Of a stretch of 36,887 bases of DNA, positions 14,796 through 23,202 are shown in pieces; positions within the stretch are counted from its first letter, which is position 1, and the number at the start of each line of letters is the position of its first letter. The notes under the pieces are model-generated. The model saw nothing but the letters and a program-made list of their open reading frames with translations, searched no databases and was not told the DNA's origin. Position numbers and translations under genes: made by a program. Source of the stretch: Synergistaceae bacterium (GTDB lineage Bacteria; Synergistota; Synergistia; Synergistales; Aminobacteriaceae); the NCBI GenBank assembly GCA_009783355.1, contig WRHH01000024.1, positions 1 through 36,887 on the forward strand. Reading direction: 5' to 3'.

Positions 14796-15871
14796 ATGAA
14801 CCGCTACTCCACACGCAAAAATAAACTAGACGAACAGTTTTTGAACGCAAAATTGAAAAGCGCAGTCAGTTACGACCGCATTGCGGGATATTTCTGCTCG
14901 TCAATTTTGGAAGTTGCGGGCGAAGCTATAGAGGCAATTCAAGGCAAGGCCAGGGTGGTTTGCAACTCGGGACTTGCCCCGTCTGATGTCGCCGTTGCCA
15001 GACTTGCTATGCGCCAAGAATGGAACGAATTTAAACCGGAGGAAGTATACGCGACGCCGGGCGCGATGGCGCGGTTGAAAAAACTTTGCGAGCTTTAAAA
15101 TCCGGGAAGATGGAAGTCAGGGTGCTGCCCGACAAGATATATGGGCTAATGCACGGCAAGGCTGGCGTTATCACTTATGCCGACGGCGGCAAGACATCTT
15201 TTCTCGGCAGCATAAACGAAACGAAAAGCGCGTTCACAACCAACTATGAAAGGAGAAGAGCCATATCCGACTGCTGAAAACGAGATGTGGAGAATTGTCC
15301 GTAATCCGTTCCCCTCAAAAAATGAGGATAATAAAAGCTTTGAAATTTTACGCGGCCAACTTGAGATTCCCGATGACGTGTATGTCATTTCGCAAAATCG
15401 CTATGACGGAATGACTCATCCACAAAAGGAAAGAATCAAGACACTTTATAAAGACGACGATTTCATAAAAAACCATAATCCGTATATCCGCGCAATAGTC
15501 CGGCGAACCCGCGATTTTTTGAAGAACACCATCAACTCCGATACGGGAGAACCGTACATTAGAAAAATACCGGCAATCCTGAGAGTTGAAAGAGACGAAG
15601 AGGCGCTTGAACTTAAAGGATACATGAGTCAAGCCGTTTACAAGAGATATACAGTTTATTCGGACAAATTCCCGACATTCTGGAAGACGTGTGGGTAGCC
15701 ATCGCGCAAAAGGATGACGCCCGCGCGGAACTTGCAATCAATAAACTGCCACGGAGCAACCCGTTCCAATTGAAATACGAAGAAAAAATACCCGATTGCG
15801 GCGATTGGGAGAAATGCGCCGTAGTGCTCAATAAAAATGACAAACTTATAGAACTCTTAAAAGGATGGTAA
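14796..15871 (+). pseudogene. PLD-domain / SNF2-type helicase, decayed by frameshifts and internal deletion
   Basis: Four pieces in alternating frames belong to one protein. Piece 1 (14796-15098) is the PLD-like N-terminus (YDRIAGYFCSSILEVAGEAI). Piece 2 continues it from ~15098 in another frame (GLMHGKAGVI, TSFLGSINETKSAFTTNYE). Piece 3 (~15260-15640) is inter-motif helicase sequence (EMWRIVRNPFPSKNED, DDVYVISQNRYDGMTHPQKE, NHNPYIRAIVRRTRDFL). Piece 4 (~15640-15871) includes LFGQIPDILEDVWVAIAQK and ends in LIELLKGW. Intact relatives are ~1000 residues. The ATPase motifs between pieces 2 and 3 are absent. Such proteins occur in defence islands. The gene is clearly dead. Confidence 0.78.
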
Positions 15872-16005
15872 ATACACGTTCAAGATGGGCTTCTTGCGAA
15901 ACTCGTTAAAAAATGAGATACTCAAATATAAGAGAGGAAAATATGAAATACGCAAAATAAACAGCTAAACGGCGAAGAAGTCATCTTGTAGCGAGGTGAG
16001 AAGTT

Positions 16006-18612
16006 ATGAATTTATTTCTAAATGGAGCTACTTGGCTCAGAGCGGATTTTCATCTGCATACAAAGGCTGATAGAGAATTTATATATTCTGAAGATGAAGA
16101 TTATTATTGCTCTAATTATGTCAATGCATTAGCCAACGCCAATGTTCGAGTCGGCATAATAACGAATCATAATAAATTTAATTTTGAAGAATTTAAGGCA
16201 TTGCGAAAGACCGCTAAAAGTCAGGATATCTTCCTGCTGCCTGGAGTGGAGCTATCGGTAAATGAAGGTAGAAACGGCGTTCACGCGCTTGTTGTGTTTT
16301 CAGACGAATGGCTGGAGAATGGAAACGACAGAATATCTACATTTATTACATCTATGTTTCCGGAAAAAGCCGCAACGGAATATCAAAACGAAAACGGGCT
16401 AAGCGACAAAAACATCCTGCAAACAGTGGAAGAACTTGATAAAACTGGACGCGATTATTTCCTGATTTTTGCGCATGTTGAGGATGCAAAGGGACTATGG
16501 AAAGAAAGTAAACTTCATAATTGGGGAGAACCCCGCTATCATGCTGTCACGAAGCGGACTTTAGGCTTTCAACAAGTAAGGACGCGAGACGAGCAAGATA
16601 AAGTCAAACAATGGCTTGGCGCCCTCTACCCTGCCGAAGTAGAAGGTAGCAACCCGAAAAGCATTGACCAAATTGGGCAGAAAAGCCCATGCTATATCAA
16701 GCTTGGCGCGTACACCTTTGAAGCCGTTAAATTTGCATTGCTTGACCATGAAAACCGTTTACGTTTAGATGGCGCCCAAAATTACACGCATTCTCATATC
16801 AAGCAAATCAGTTTTGAAGGAGGGGCGCTCGCCGGACATACAATTCGTTTTTCACCGGAACTAAACGCGCTCATCGGTATTCGAGGCAGCGGCAAATCCT
16901 CTGTTCTTGAAGCTCTGCGATATGTTTTAGAAATTCCGATTGATGAAAAGGATAGCGAGCGTGAATATAAACAAAAATTAGTAGAGCGCGCGCTCGGTAG
17001 CGGAGGAAAAATCGTTCTTGATGTAATAAACAGTCATGGTCAGCAATATCAAATTCGGCGTATATGGAAAGAAAACGCCAATGTATTTATTGATGGAAAA
17101 TTGCAACCCGGTGTTTCTATTCGTGAAACTGTATTAACTAAGCCTTTGTTCTTTGGACAAAAAGAGCTTGCCGCCGCCGGTAAAGGCTCGGAGAAGGATT
17201 TGATTGAAAAGTTGCTATACAGTAAGTGCGATGAAATCCGTCGTCAAATTGCTGAACAAAAAAGCAAGGTCACGGACGCGATTGACAGAATGTCCAAAGT
17301 AAACTATACCAGCGAACTCATTGAAGAACAAGCAAGAATTAAGCTGGATGCTGAACATCGCTTGGATTTTTATAAAAAACACAACTTGGAAGAGAAACTG
17401 CAAAAGCGTCTCGGCTTTGAAACAGATATTCGTAAAGCAGAAGAAGGTATTGCTTTAATTGAGGAATTCATTGCTGATGTCAGAGATTTATTGGCAAAAC
17501 ATGAAGATGAATTACGCAACTTTCCCGGATATTCTTCAACCGAAAACGCTGATTTTTTCAAGAAGTTTGATGACTGTTTTTCAAAAGCAGTTCAGAGTAT
17601 CGACTCCATTAAAGCAGAATTGTTAAAAAGTGAAGTTATTCTGAGTTCACTGAAAAAAGAACAAGAAATACTTGTTTCCGCAAGAAATAGCTTGTCGGAT
17701 GAATTTGCCGCTATCGAACGGTCACTGGCAGAAGTATTGAAAACTCAAGACGGACAGAATATCAGCACGGATGAATTCATAGCATCAAAAAAGAAGTTGG
17801 CGGCTGCGGAAACCGCTTTGGCAGCGCTGACAAGAATCAGTAATCAAAAAGCAGCGTTTCAAAACGAACTGAACGAGGAATTGCAAAAATTGAATGACCT
17901 TTGGCATAATGAATTTCAAATAGTTAATGCTGAACTGGAAGAAGTCACCAATAGAAATGCCGCGTTGCAGTTTTCTGTTGAATTCAAAGAGGACAAAAGC
18001 TCTTTCCTTGATTTTTTCCAAAATATTTTCAGAGGCAGCGGCGCGCGCGAAGCAACTTACAGGGACGTTGTAGAAAAATACCGCGACTTTATAGGAATTT
18101 ACAGGGATTTTGAAAATGCTAAAAAAATATTTGGCAGTAACTCTGAAAAATTCGCCGATATGTTTAAACATAATCTTAAAACCTTGCTTACATATCAAAC
18201 GCCAAACAAATTTACAATAGCGTACCGCGGAAAAGAACTCGCACATCATTCATTGGGACAGCGGGCATCGGCGTTAATTCTGTTTGTACTGGGTCAGGAG
18301 GAAAATGATGTCGTTATTATCGATCAGCCGGAAGACGACCTCGATAATCAGACAATTTACGATGAGATTATAAAATTGATTCGACTACGTAAACCCTCAG
18401 TCCAATTCATTTTCGCCACGCACAATCCGAATATTCCAGTGCTCGGAGATGCTGAACAGATACATGGCTGTTCTTTCGCAGACGGAAGAATTGACATAGA
18501 AAGCGGTGGGCTTGATGAGCCCATGCAACAAAAAAAGATTATTGACATAATGGAAGGCGGAAAAGAAGCGTTTGAGCGCCGGAAGGGGATTTATCAAGCA
18601 TGGAAATCGTAG
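16006..18612 (+). CDS. PHP phosphoesterase fused to SMC-like ATPase (TrlF / Ppl-type defence protein)
   Basis: An 868-residue, apparently intact protein. Residues 1-260 are a PHP domain with metal ligands H16 and H18 (DFHLHTKAD), H55 (ITNHNKF), E82 (LPGVELS) and H157 (IFAHVED). Residues 291-299 are Walker A (GIRGSGKSS). About 390-700 is a long coiled coil. The ABC-type signature SLGQRAS starts at 749, Walker B VVIIDQPEDD at 769 and the H-loop FATHNPN at 803. This architecture is that of TrlF-family ATPases and of the Ppl (polymerase/histidinol phosphatase-like) antiviral protein. Metal-dependent hydrolysis by PHP would be gated by the ATPase. The ATG follows AGGTGAGAAGTT. Its last 13 bases overlap the next gene, a second AlbA_2/HATPase protein, so the two form one unit. 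Confidence 0.85.
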   Translation: MNLFLNGATWLRADFHLHTKADREFIYSEDEDYYCSNYVNALANANVRVGIITNHNKFNFEEFKALRKTAKSQDIFLLPGVELSVNEGRNGVHALVVFSDEWLENGNDRISTFITSMFPEKAATEYQNENGLSDKNILQTVEELDKTGRDYFLIFAHVEDAKGLWKESKLHNWGEPRYHAVTKRTLGFQQVRTRDEQDKVKQWLGALYPAEVEGSNPKSIDQIGQKSPCYIKLGAYTFEAVKFALLDHENRLRLDGAQNYTHSHIKQISFEGGALAGHTIRFSPELNALIGIRGSGKSSVLEALRYVLEIPIDEKDSEREYKQKLVERALGSGGKIVLDVINSHGQQYQIRRIWKENANVFIDGKLQPGVSIRETVLTKPLFFGQKELAAAGKGSEKDLIEKLLYSKCDEIRRQIAEQKSKVTDAIDRMSKVNYTSELIEEQARIKLDAEHRLDFYKKHNLEEKLQKRLGFETDIRKAEEGIALIEEFIADVRDLLAKHEDELRNFPGYSSTENADFFKKFDDCFSKAVQSIDSIKAELLKSEVILSSLKKEQEILVSARNSLSDEFAAIERSLAEVLKTQDGQNISTDEFIASKKKLAAAETALAALTRISNQKAAFQNELNEELQKLNDLWHNEFQIVNAELEEVTNRNAALQFSVEFKEDKSSFLDFFQNIFRGSGAREATYRDVVEKYRDFIGIYRDFENAKKIFGSNSEKFADMFKHNLKTLLTYQTPNKFTIAYRGKELAHHSLGQRASALILFVLGQEENDVVIIDQPEDDLDNQTIYDEIIKLIRLRKPSVQFIFATHNPNIPVLGDAEQIHGCSFADGRIDIESGGLDEPMQQKKIIDIMEGGKEAFERRKGIYQAWKS

Positions 18613-19763
18613 AGCTTTTAGATATTCTAAGTCGCGGAGAAGACAGTCGGCATCAATTTAAAAAGGATGTGACTAACTCCGACTCGTTGGCTTCAGACAT
18701 GGTAGCTTTCAGTAACGGAGAAGGCGGAAAGATATTTATAGGAGTAATTGATGTTGGTTCAATTACCGGATTGACAAACGATGATATTCACCGTTTAAAC
18801 CAACTCATCTCAAATGCTGCAAGCCAAGGCGTTAAGCCCGCTATCAATCCCGAGACGGAAAACGTGTTGACAGACAGAGGTCTCGTAATGATTGTAAGCA
18901 TTCCTGAGGGAATCAACAAACCATATCAGGACAAAAATGGAGTATTCTGGGTAAAAAGCGGGGCAGACAAACGCCGTGCAACTTCACGGGAAGAAATCCA
19001 GCGAATGTTTCAAAGATCCAACCTGATTCATGCGGACGAGATTCCGATACAAGGGGTTACTGTCGCTGATTTGGATTTGGATTATTTCAGGGATTTCTTT
19101 CAAAGACGATTCGGTGAATCTTTGGATAATCAAAACCTGCCACTGCCAAAAATTCTGGAGAACATGAACCTGTTGAAAAATGGCTTATTAACTGTAAGCG
19201 GAACTCTGCTTTTTGCAAAAACGCCGCAATTCAAACTTCCTGCATTCATTGTTAAAGCAGGAGCGTTTGATTCCAACGAACTCAGCACATCCAGATACAA
19301 TGACAGCCGCGATATAACAGGAAAAATGGCGGATGTTTTCCATCAAACTGTTGGCTTTATTGTTTCCAATCTCCATCATGTTCAAGGAGAGCAAGGTATA
19401 AACAGCGTGGGAATACCTGAGATCCCCTCAGAATCAATTGAAGAAATTGTTTCCAACGCTCTTATTCATCGCGACTATTTTATATCGGCGCCTGTGCGCG
19501 TGTTTGTTTTTTTGGACAGAGTGGAAATCATCAGCCCAGGACACCTGCCCAACAATTTAACCGTTGAAAACATAAAAAGCGGAAACTCCAACACAAGAAA
19601 CCCAGTATTAGCGTCATTTGCAAACCATATACTTCCATATCGGGGTTTCGGTTCCGGCATCATCAGGGCTTTGGCAAAATACCCGCATATCGATTTTCGT
19701 GATGACAGGGAAGGGAATCTTTTTAAAGTGACGTTTAAAAGAAGTGTGAACACTGGAAAATAG
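18600..19763 (+). CDS. AlbA_2 (Schlafen-like) / HATPase_c_4 protein
   Basis: A 387-residue protein with an AlbA_2 domain at ~10-60 (EDSRHQFKKD, ASDMVAFSNGEGGKIFIGV) and a C-terminal HATPase-like domain at ~275-365 (SIEEIVSNALIHRDYFISAP, RVEIISPGHLPNN, YRGFGSGIIRAL). It has no C-terminal winged helix, unlike the 476-residue relative at 11154-12584. The ATG lies inside the last codons of the PHP-ATPase gene (13-bp overlap in another frame), so its translation depends on the upstream gene. AlbA_2 domains occur in Schlafen-type RNases and in regulators. Here the tight fusion to a defence ATPase suggests an effector or cofactor role. It is intact. Confidence 0.83.
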   Translation: MEIVELLDILSRGEDSRHQFKKDVTNSDSLASDMVAFSNGEGGKIFIGVIDVGSITGLTNDDIHRLNQLISNAASQGVKPAINPETENVLTDRGLVMIVSIPEGINKPYQDKNGVFWVKSGADKRRATSREEIQRMFQRSNLIHADEIPIQGVTVADLDLDYFRDFFQRRFGESLDNQNLPLPKILENMNLLKNGLLTVSGTLLFAKTPQFKLPAFIVKAGAFDSNELSTSRYNDSRDITGKMADVFHQTVGFIVSNLHHVQGEQGINSVGIPEIPSESIEEIVSNALIHRDYFISAPVRVFVFLDRVEIISPGHLPNNLTVENIKSGNSNTRNPVLASFANHILPYRGFGSGIIRALAKYPHIDFRDDREGNLFKVTFKRSVNTGK

Positions 19764-19876
19764 AAGAATGACCTCTTTCATTAGCAATAATGAGCTGTGG
19801 ACGCTGCCAAGATCGTTATTGCGTAAGTATCAATATTTAAATAAACAAGCCTCTTTCTCTATGTGAAGGTTGGTTC

Positions 19877-20617
19877 TCATCTCTCGTAAGCTGTTATCAT
19901 TTCATCCGCGATGGCCTTTCGCCTGCACTCTTCGCATAGGGTCGTTTGCGCTACTCCTGTCTTTCTTGCTGCAAACGCCAACTCATCCAGCGTTCCAACC
20001 GGCTTTCCGCAATGTCGGCAGAGTTGCAAAGTAAATTTCCTGTTCCAAATCGCGCGGGAAGAATTATTTTCTTCTACTGATATAGCTCCCGTTGGACAAA
20101 CGGCGGCGCAGGAGGCGCAACCTATACAATCAGCTGCGGGCTCGTCGTATGGAGTGGAAACTGTCTTTTCCACACCGCGGTTTACACTTGAAATTGCGCT
20201 TGCTCCAAGCGTTTCACAAGCGCTTACGCACAATCCGCAGAGGATACATTTTTCGTTCGCCTTCTGCGTTAAACGTTCGTAGAGCGGCGCGTCGTACATT
20301 TTGCACAACCGCGATATCTCTTCGCTTTCCGGCGCACTAGCGCGCAATAAAGCCAATATCATGCCTCTTTGACGTTTCACCCTGTCGCTGTCCGTGAAAA
20401 CGCTGCATTCTTGTTCTACGGGATAAATACAGGCAGTGACAATATCTTTGCGATCACGCAAAGATACCTCCACGATGCAAACACGGCAACATCCCTGACC
20501 GGGCAGGCCGTCGTGATGGCAAAGCGTTGGGATAGAAAACCCGTTGCGGGAAGCTATATTTAAAAGATACTCTCCCGGAGAGCAGGTACATGCTTTTCCG
20601 TCTATCTCAATAATCAT
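19877..20617 (-). CDS. NuoG N-terminal-like 2Fe-2S/4Fe-4S subunit (BfuA/HydA-N type)
   Basis: A 246-residue iron-sulfur protein. An N-terminal plant-type [2Fe-2S] domain (CHHDGLPGQGCCRVC) is followed by two [4Fe-4S] motifs, CILCGLCVSACE and CIGCASCAAVCP. The C-terminus has two CxxC pairs (LCRHCGK, LCEECRR) that could bind zinc or another cluster. It matches the first part of NuoG/HydA without the molybdopterin or H-cluster domain and would wire electrons within a bifurcating core. The ATG at 20615-20617 overlaps the stop of the NuoF-like gene (ATGA) and has AAGGAGG eight bases upstream. It is the last gene of the aldehyde oxidoreductase operon. Confidence 0.85.
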   Translation of the reverse strand: MIIEIDGKACTCSPGEYLLNIASRNGFSIPTLCHHDGLPGQGCCRVCIVEVSLRDRKDIVTACIYPVEQECSVFTDSDRVKRQRGMILALLRASAPESEEISRLCKMYDAPLYERLTQKANEKCILCGLCVSACETLGASAISSVNRGVEKTVSTPYDEPAADCIGCASCAAVCPTGAISVEENNSSRAIWNRKFTLQLCRHCGKPVGTLDELAFAARKTGVAQTTLCEECRRKAIADEMITAYER

Positions 20618-22410
20618 ACGGCGAACCTCCTTTTTATCGCCCGCACCGCGCCGAAACGGCAAACTTCGCGGCAGGCGCCGCAGGCGACACAGGCGGCTTG
20701 ATTTATGTTATGGGCTGATTTTACTTCACCGGTAACCGCGCCTGTCGGGCAAGCCCGTTTGCAGTTCGTGCAGCCGACGCAAACTGAAGCGTCTATTTCA
20801 AAAGCCGTCAACGCCGCACAAACACCGGCTGGACAATGCTTTTCCATAATATGCGCAATATATTCATCCCGGAAGTATCGAATGCCGGTCATCACAGGAT
20901 TTGGCGCGCTTTTCCCCAGAGCGCAGAGAGACGCGCCAATCAGCGCTCGGCTTATCTCCTCCAGCAGTTCCAAGTCTCCCTCTTTTCCCCTACCCTCGCA
21001 AATATCCGTCAGTATCGCTAACATCTGCCGCAGTCCTTCCCGACACGGCGTACATTTTCCGCAGCTCTCCTCCGCCAGGAAATTGACGTAATACCGCGCG
21101 ACTTCGACCATGCAGCTCCGGTCGTCCATGACTATCATGCCGCCTGACCCCATCATGGCGCCGTAATTAGTTAAAGAATCGAAATCAACAGGCAAGTCAA
21201 GCATCGCTTCAGGGATGCACCCGCCGGACGGGCCGCCGATTTGCACCGCTTTGAGCGGCCGCCCGTCGATAACGCCGCCGCCTATATTATTAACGAGATA
21301 CCGCAAAGATACGCCCATTGGCACTTCGACGAGCCCGGAGCGCCTGACTTTTCCAACCAGCGCGAATACTTTTGTGCCTTTGCTGTTTTCAGCGCCTATC
21401 TTTGTAAAATTTTCGCCGCTGTTATTGATGATAATCGGTATATTGGCAAATGTCTCGACATTATTCAGCACGGTAGGTTGATTCCACAAGCCGCGCTGCG
21501 CCGAGCGGGCGTACTTGGCGCGAGGTTCGCCGACACGCCCCTCAATGGAGGCCATTAACGCGGTGCTTTCTCCGCAGATGAAAGCGCCGCCGCCCCGCAC
21601 CACGCTGAGATTGAGCCTTTTTCCGCTGCCCATAATCGAACCGCCTAGAATCCCCGCTGACTCCGCGTCATGGATGGCCTTCTGCACATATTTCCGAGCA
21701 AGCACATATTCGTCGCGGATATACAAAAAGCCCTCCAGAGCGCCAATTGAGAGAGCGCAGATTATTATGCCTTCAAGCACGGAATGAGGGTCGCCTTCAA
21801 GGATTGAACGGTCCATAAACGCGCCGGGATCGCCCTCGTCGCCGTTGCAGATTACATACTTGGGCAAAGCTTCAAATCCCGCCGCCGTCCTCCATTTGCG
21901 CCCGGTTGGAAATCCGGCGCCGCCGCGCCCGCGTAAGCCGGAAGACTCAACTTCCCGGATGATGGCGTCCGGTGTCATGAAGAGAGCTTTCTTGAGCGCA
22001 GAGTAGCCTCCGCGCGCCAGATAATCGGACAGGTTCCCCGGGTCTATTTCGCCTATATTTCGCAGAACGGTTTTATGTTGAGACATGTAGAACGGGTTTT
22101 CCATTTGGCTCAGTACAGGCGTACCCTCGTCGTTCTTATAAAGCAGTTGTTCGACAGGTTTTTCGCCGATGCTGTTCACAATATCGCGGGCATTTTTCGG
22201 CTTTACTTTGTAGTACGAGATATCATCGGGCATTATTCTCACAATTGGCCCATTCTCACAAAAGCCATTACAGCCGGTCTGTTTAATAACAGTTTCCACA
22301 ATGGCATGCGTTTTAGTTTCCGAAATAGCGCGGCGCAAGGCTTCGGCCACTTCCAAGCTGCCGTTGGCTATGCAACCCGTCCCGCAACATACCAAAACGG
22401 TACGATTCAT
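20614..22410 (-). CDS. NuoF-like NADH/FMN flavoprotein subunit (BfuB/HydB type)
   Basis: A 598-residue protein built as in HydB/HndC-type bifurcating enzymes. The thioredoxin-like [2Fe-2S] domain has C8, C13, C47 and C51. The FMN/NADH domain has GRGGAGFPTG at 161-170 and CNGDEGDPGAF. A GGGAFICGESTAL loop and an SLBB region follow, then the N3-type [4Fe-4S] motif ESCGKCTPCREG, and a C-terminal two-cluster ferredoxin (CVGCTNCKRACP, CVACGACREVC). Plain NuoF lacks both end domains, so a role in NAD/ferredoxin bifurcation rather than complex I is favoured. The start overlaps the NuoE-like stop by ATGA. Confidence 0.92.
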   Translation of the reverse strand: MNRTVLVCCGTGCIANGSLEVAEALRRAISETKTHAIVETVIKQTGCNGFCENGPIVRIMPDDISYYKVKPKNARDIVNSIGEKPVEQLLYKNDEGTPVLSQMENPFYMSQHKTVLRNIGEIDPGNLSDYLARGGYSALKKALFMTPDAIIREVESSGLRGRGGAGFPTGRKWRTAAGFEALPKYVICNGDEGDPGAFMDRSILEGDPHSVLEGIIICALSIGALEGFLYIRDEYVLARKYVQKAIHDAESAGILGGSIMGSGKRLNLSVVRGGGAFICGESTALMASIEGRVGEPRAKYARSAQRGLWNQPTVLNNVETFANIPIIINNSGENFTKIGAENSKGTKVFALVGKVRRSGLVEVPMGVSLRYLVNNIGGGVIDGRPLKAVQIGGPSGGCIPEAMLDLPVDFDSLTNYGAMMGSGGMIVMDDRSCMVEVARYYVNFLAEESCGKCTPCREGLRQMLAILTDICEGRGKEGDLELLEEISRALIGASLCALGKSAPNPVMTGIRYFRDEYIAHIMEKHCPAGVCAALTAFEIDASVCVGCTNCKRACPTGAVTGEVKSAHNINQAACVACGACREVCRFGAVRAIKRRFAV

Positions 22411-22880
22411 GGTTTGGCCTCATTTCGCAACGCCTCGAATATTGCGGATAGTGATTCTATCTTTACTTGTCCGTAATATTTTCCATCCACTGTCATCACA
22501 GGCGCCAAGGCGCAAGAACCCATGCAATTTACCAACTCCATTGAAAACATCCCATCTTCGGTCGTTTCACCCGGCGCTATGCCAAAGATGCGTTTAATGC
22601 CGCCGACAAGGTTCACGGCGCCCCGTATATGGCAGGCGGCGCCGTTACAAACTTTTATTATGTGAACACCTTTAGGTTTCAGGCTTAGCGATTTATAGAA
22701 GGTAGCCATGGAGAATAATTCCGCCACCGGGCGGCTTATATACTCCGCCAGCGCTTCCAGCCCTTCACGGGGAACATAATTATATTGCCGCTGCATATCC
22801 TGCATCACGGCAAGAGCGTACCTTCGATCTTTCGGGTATGCTTCCAGCAAAGAACTGAATTCCTGTGGCATTATTTCCAT
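22407..22880 (-). CDS. NuoE-like thioredoxin-fold [2Fe-2S] subunit (BfuC/HydC type)
   Basis: A protein of 157 residues from the ATG at 22878-22880. It has the NuoE helical N-domain (YPKDRRYALAVMQDMQRQYN, VPREGLEALAEYI) and a thioredoxin-like [2Fe-2S] domain with CNGAAC and NCMGSC, the Cx4C...Cx3C pattern. It partners the NuoF-like subunit and passes electrons between NADH and the Fe-S chain. The frame is open for 31 codons upstream. The chosen ATG has AAGGA nine bases before it; an ATG two codons earlier is also possible. It starts ~46 bp after the MoaD-like gene, the only real gap within the operon. Confidence 0.9.
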   Translation of the reverse strand: MEIMPQEFSSLLEAYPKDRRYALAVMQDMQRQYNYVPREGLEALAEYISRPVAELFSMATFYKSLSLKPKGVHIIKVCNGAACHIRGAVNLVGGIKRIFGIAPGETTEDGMFSMELVNCMGSCALAPVMTVDGKYYGQVKIESLSAIFEALRNEAKP

Positions 22881-22926
22881 GAGCATTCTTCCTTCAAAAT
22901 AAATTTCCGCCGACGCAAATTTGTTA

Positions 22927-23202
22927 TTATCCGCCGGCGACCATCGGGAAAATGGATACGGCGTCGGCCTCATCCAATGGCGTATCCTTTCCTTTGAGGT
23001 GCAAGATGTTCCGACCGTTCACCAAGATAATAGCGTCGTCGCTAATTTTGCCGCCATCGGGCGTGAATAACTTAACACGTATGGCGGCGCCATAACGTTC
23101 TCCAAGGCTCGTCAGCAACTCCCACACATCGTGCGGAACAGGAATATCCTCTTCATTGCAGCGGGTTATCTCCCTGTACGTTGCGAAGAACTTCAACTTC
23201 AT
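22927..23202 (-). CDS. MoaD-like sulfur-carrier protein for the tungstopterin cofactor
   Basis: A 91-residue beta-grasp protein beginning [13 protein letters not shown] and ending in the VAGG diglycine tail needed for thiocarboxylation. MoaD proteins deliver sulfur to cyclic pyranopterin monophosphate to form the dithiolene of Mo/W cofactors. MoaD-like genes next to AOR-family genes are common and are taken to be dedicated to the tungsten cofactor. The ATG overlaps the AOR stop codon (ATGA), so it is made together with the enzyme. Confidence 0.87.
   Translation of the reverse strand: MKLKFFATYREITRCNEEDIPVPHDVWELLTSLGERYGAAIRVKLFTPDGGKISDDAIILVNGRNILHLKGKDTPLDEADAVSIFPMVAGG

Noticed and set aside
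15872..16005. Short frame with RNSLKNEILKYKRGKYEIRK between the helicase remnant and the PHP-ATPase gene
   Set aside because: Fewer than 30 codons, no start signal; probably debris of the decayed gene.
16006..16785. PHP domain as part of a DNA polymerase III or X
   Set aside because: It is followed by Walker A, coiled coil and ABC signature instead of polymerase domains.
19784..19823. Terminator after the AlbA_2 gene at 19763
   Set aside because: GCAATAA and TTATTGC can pair but over a 26-base loop and without a T run.
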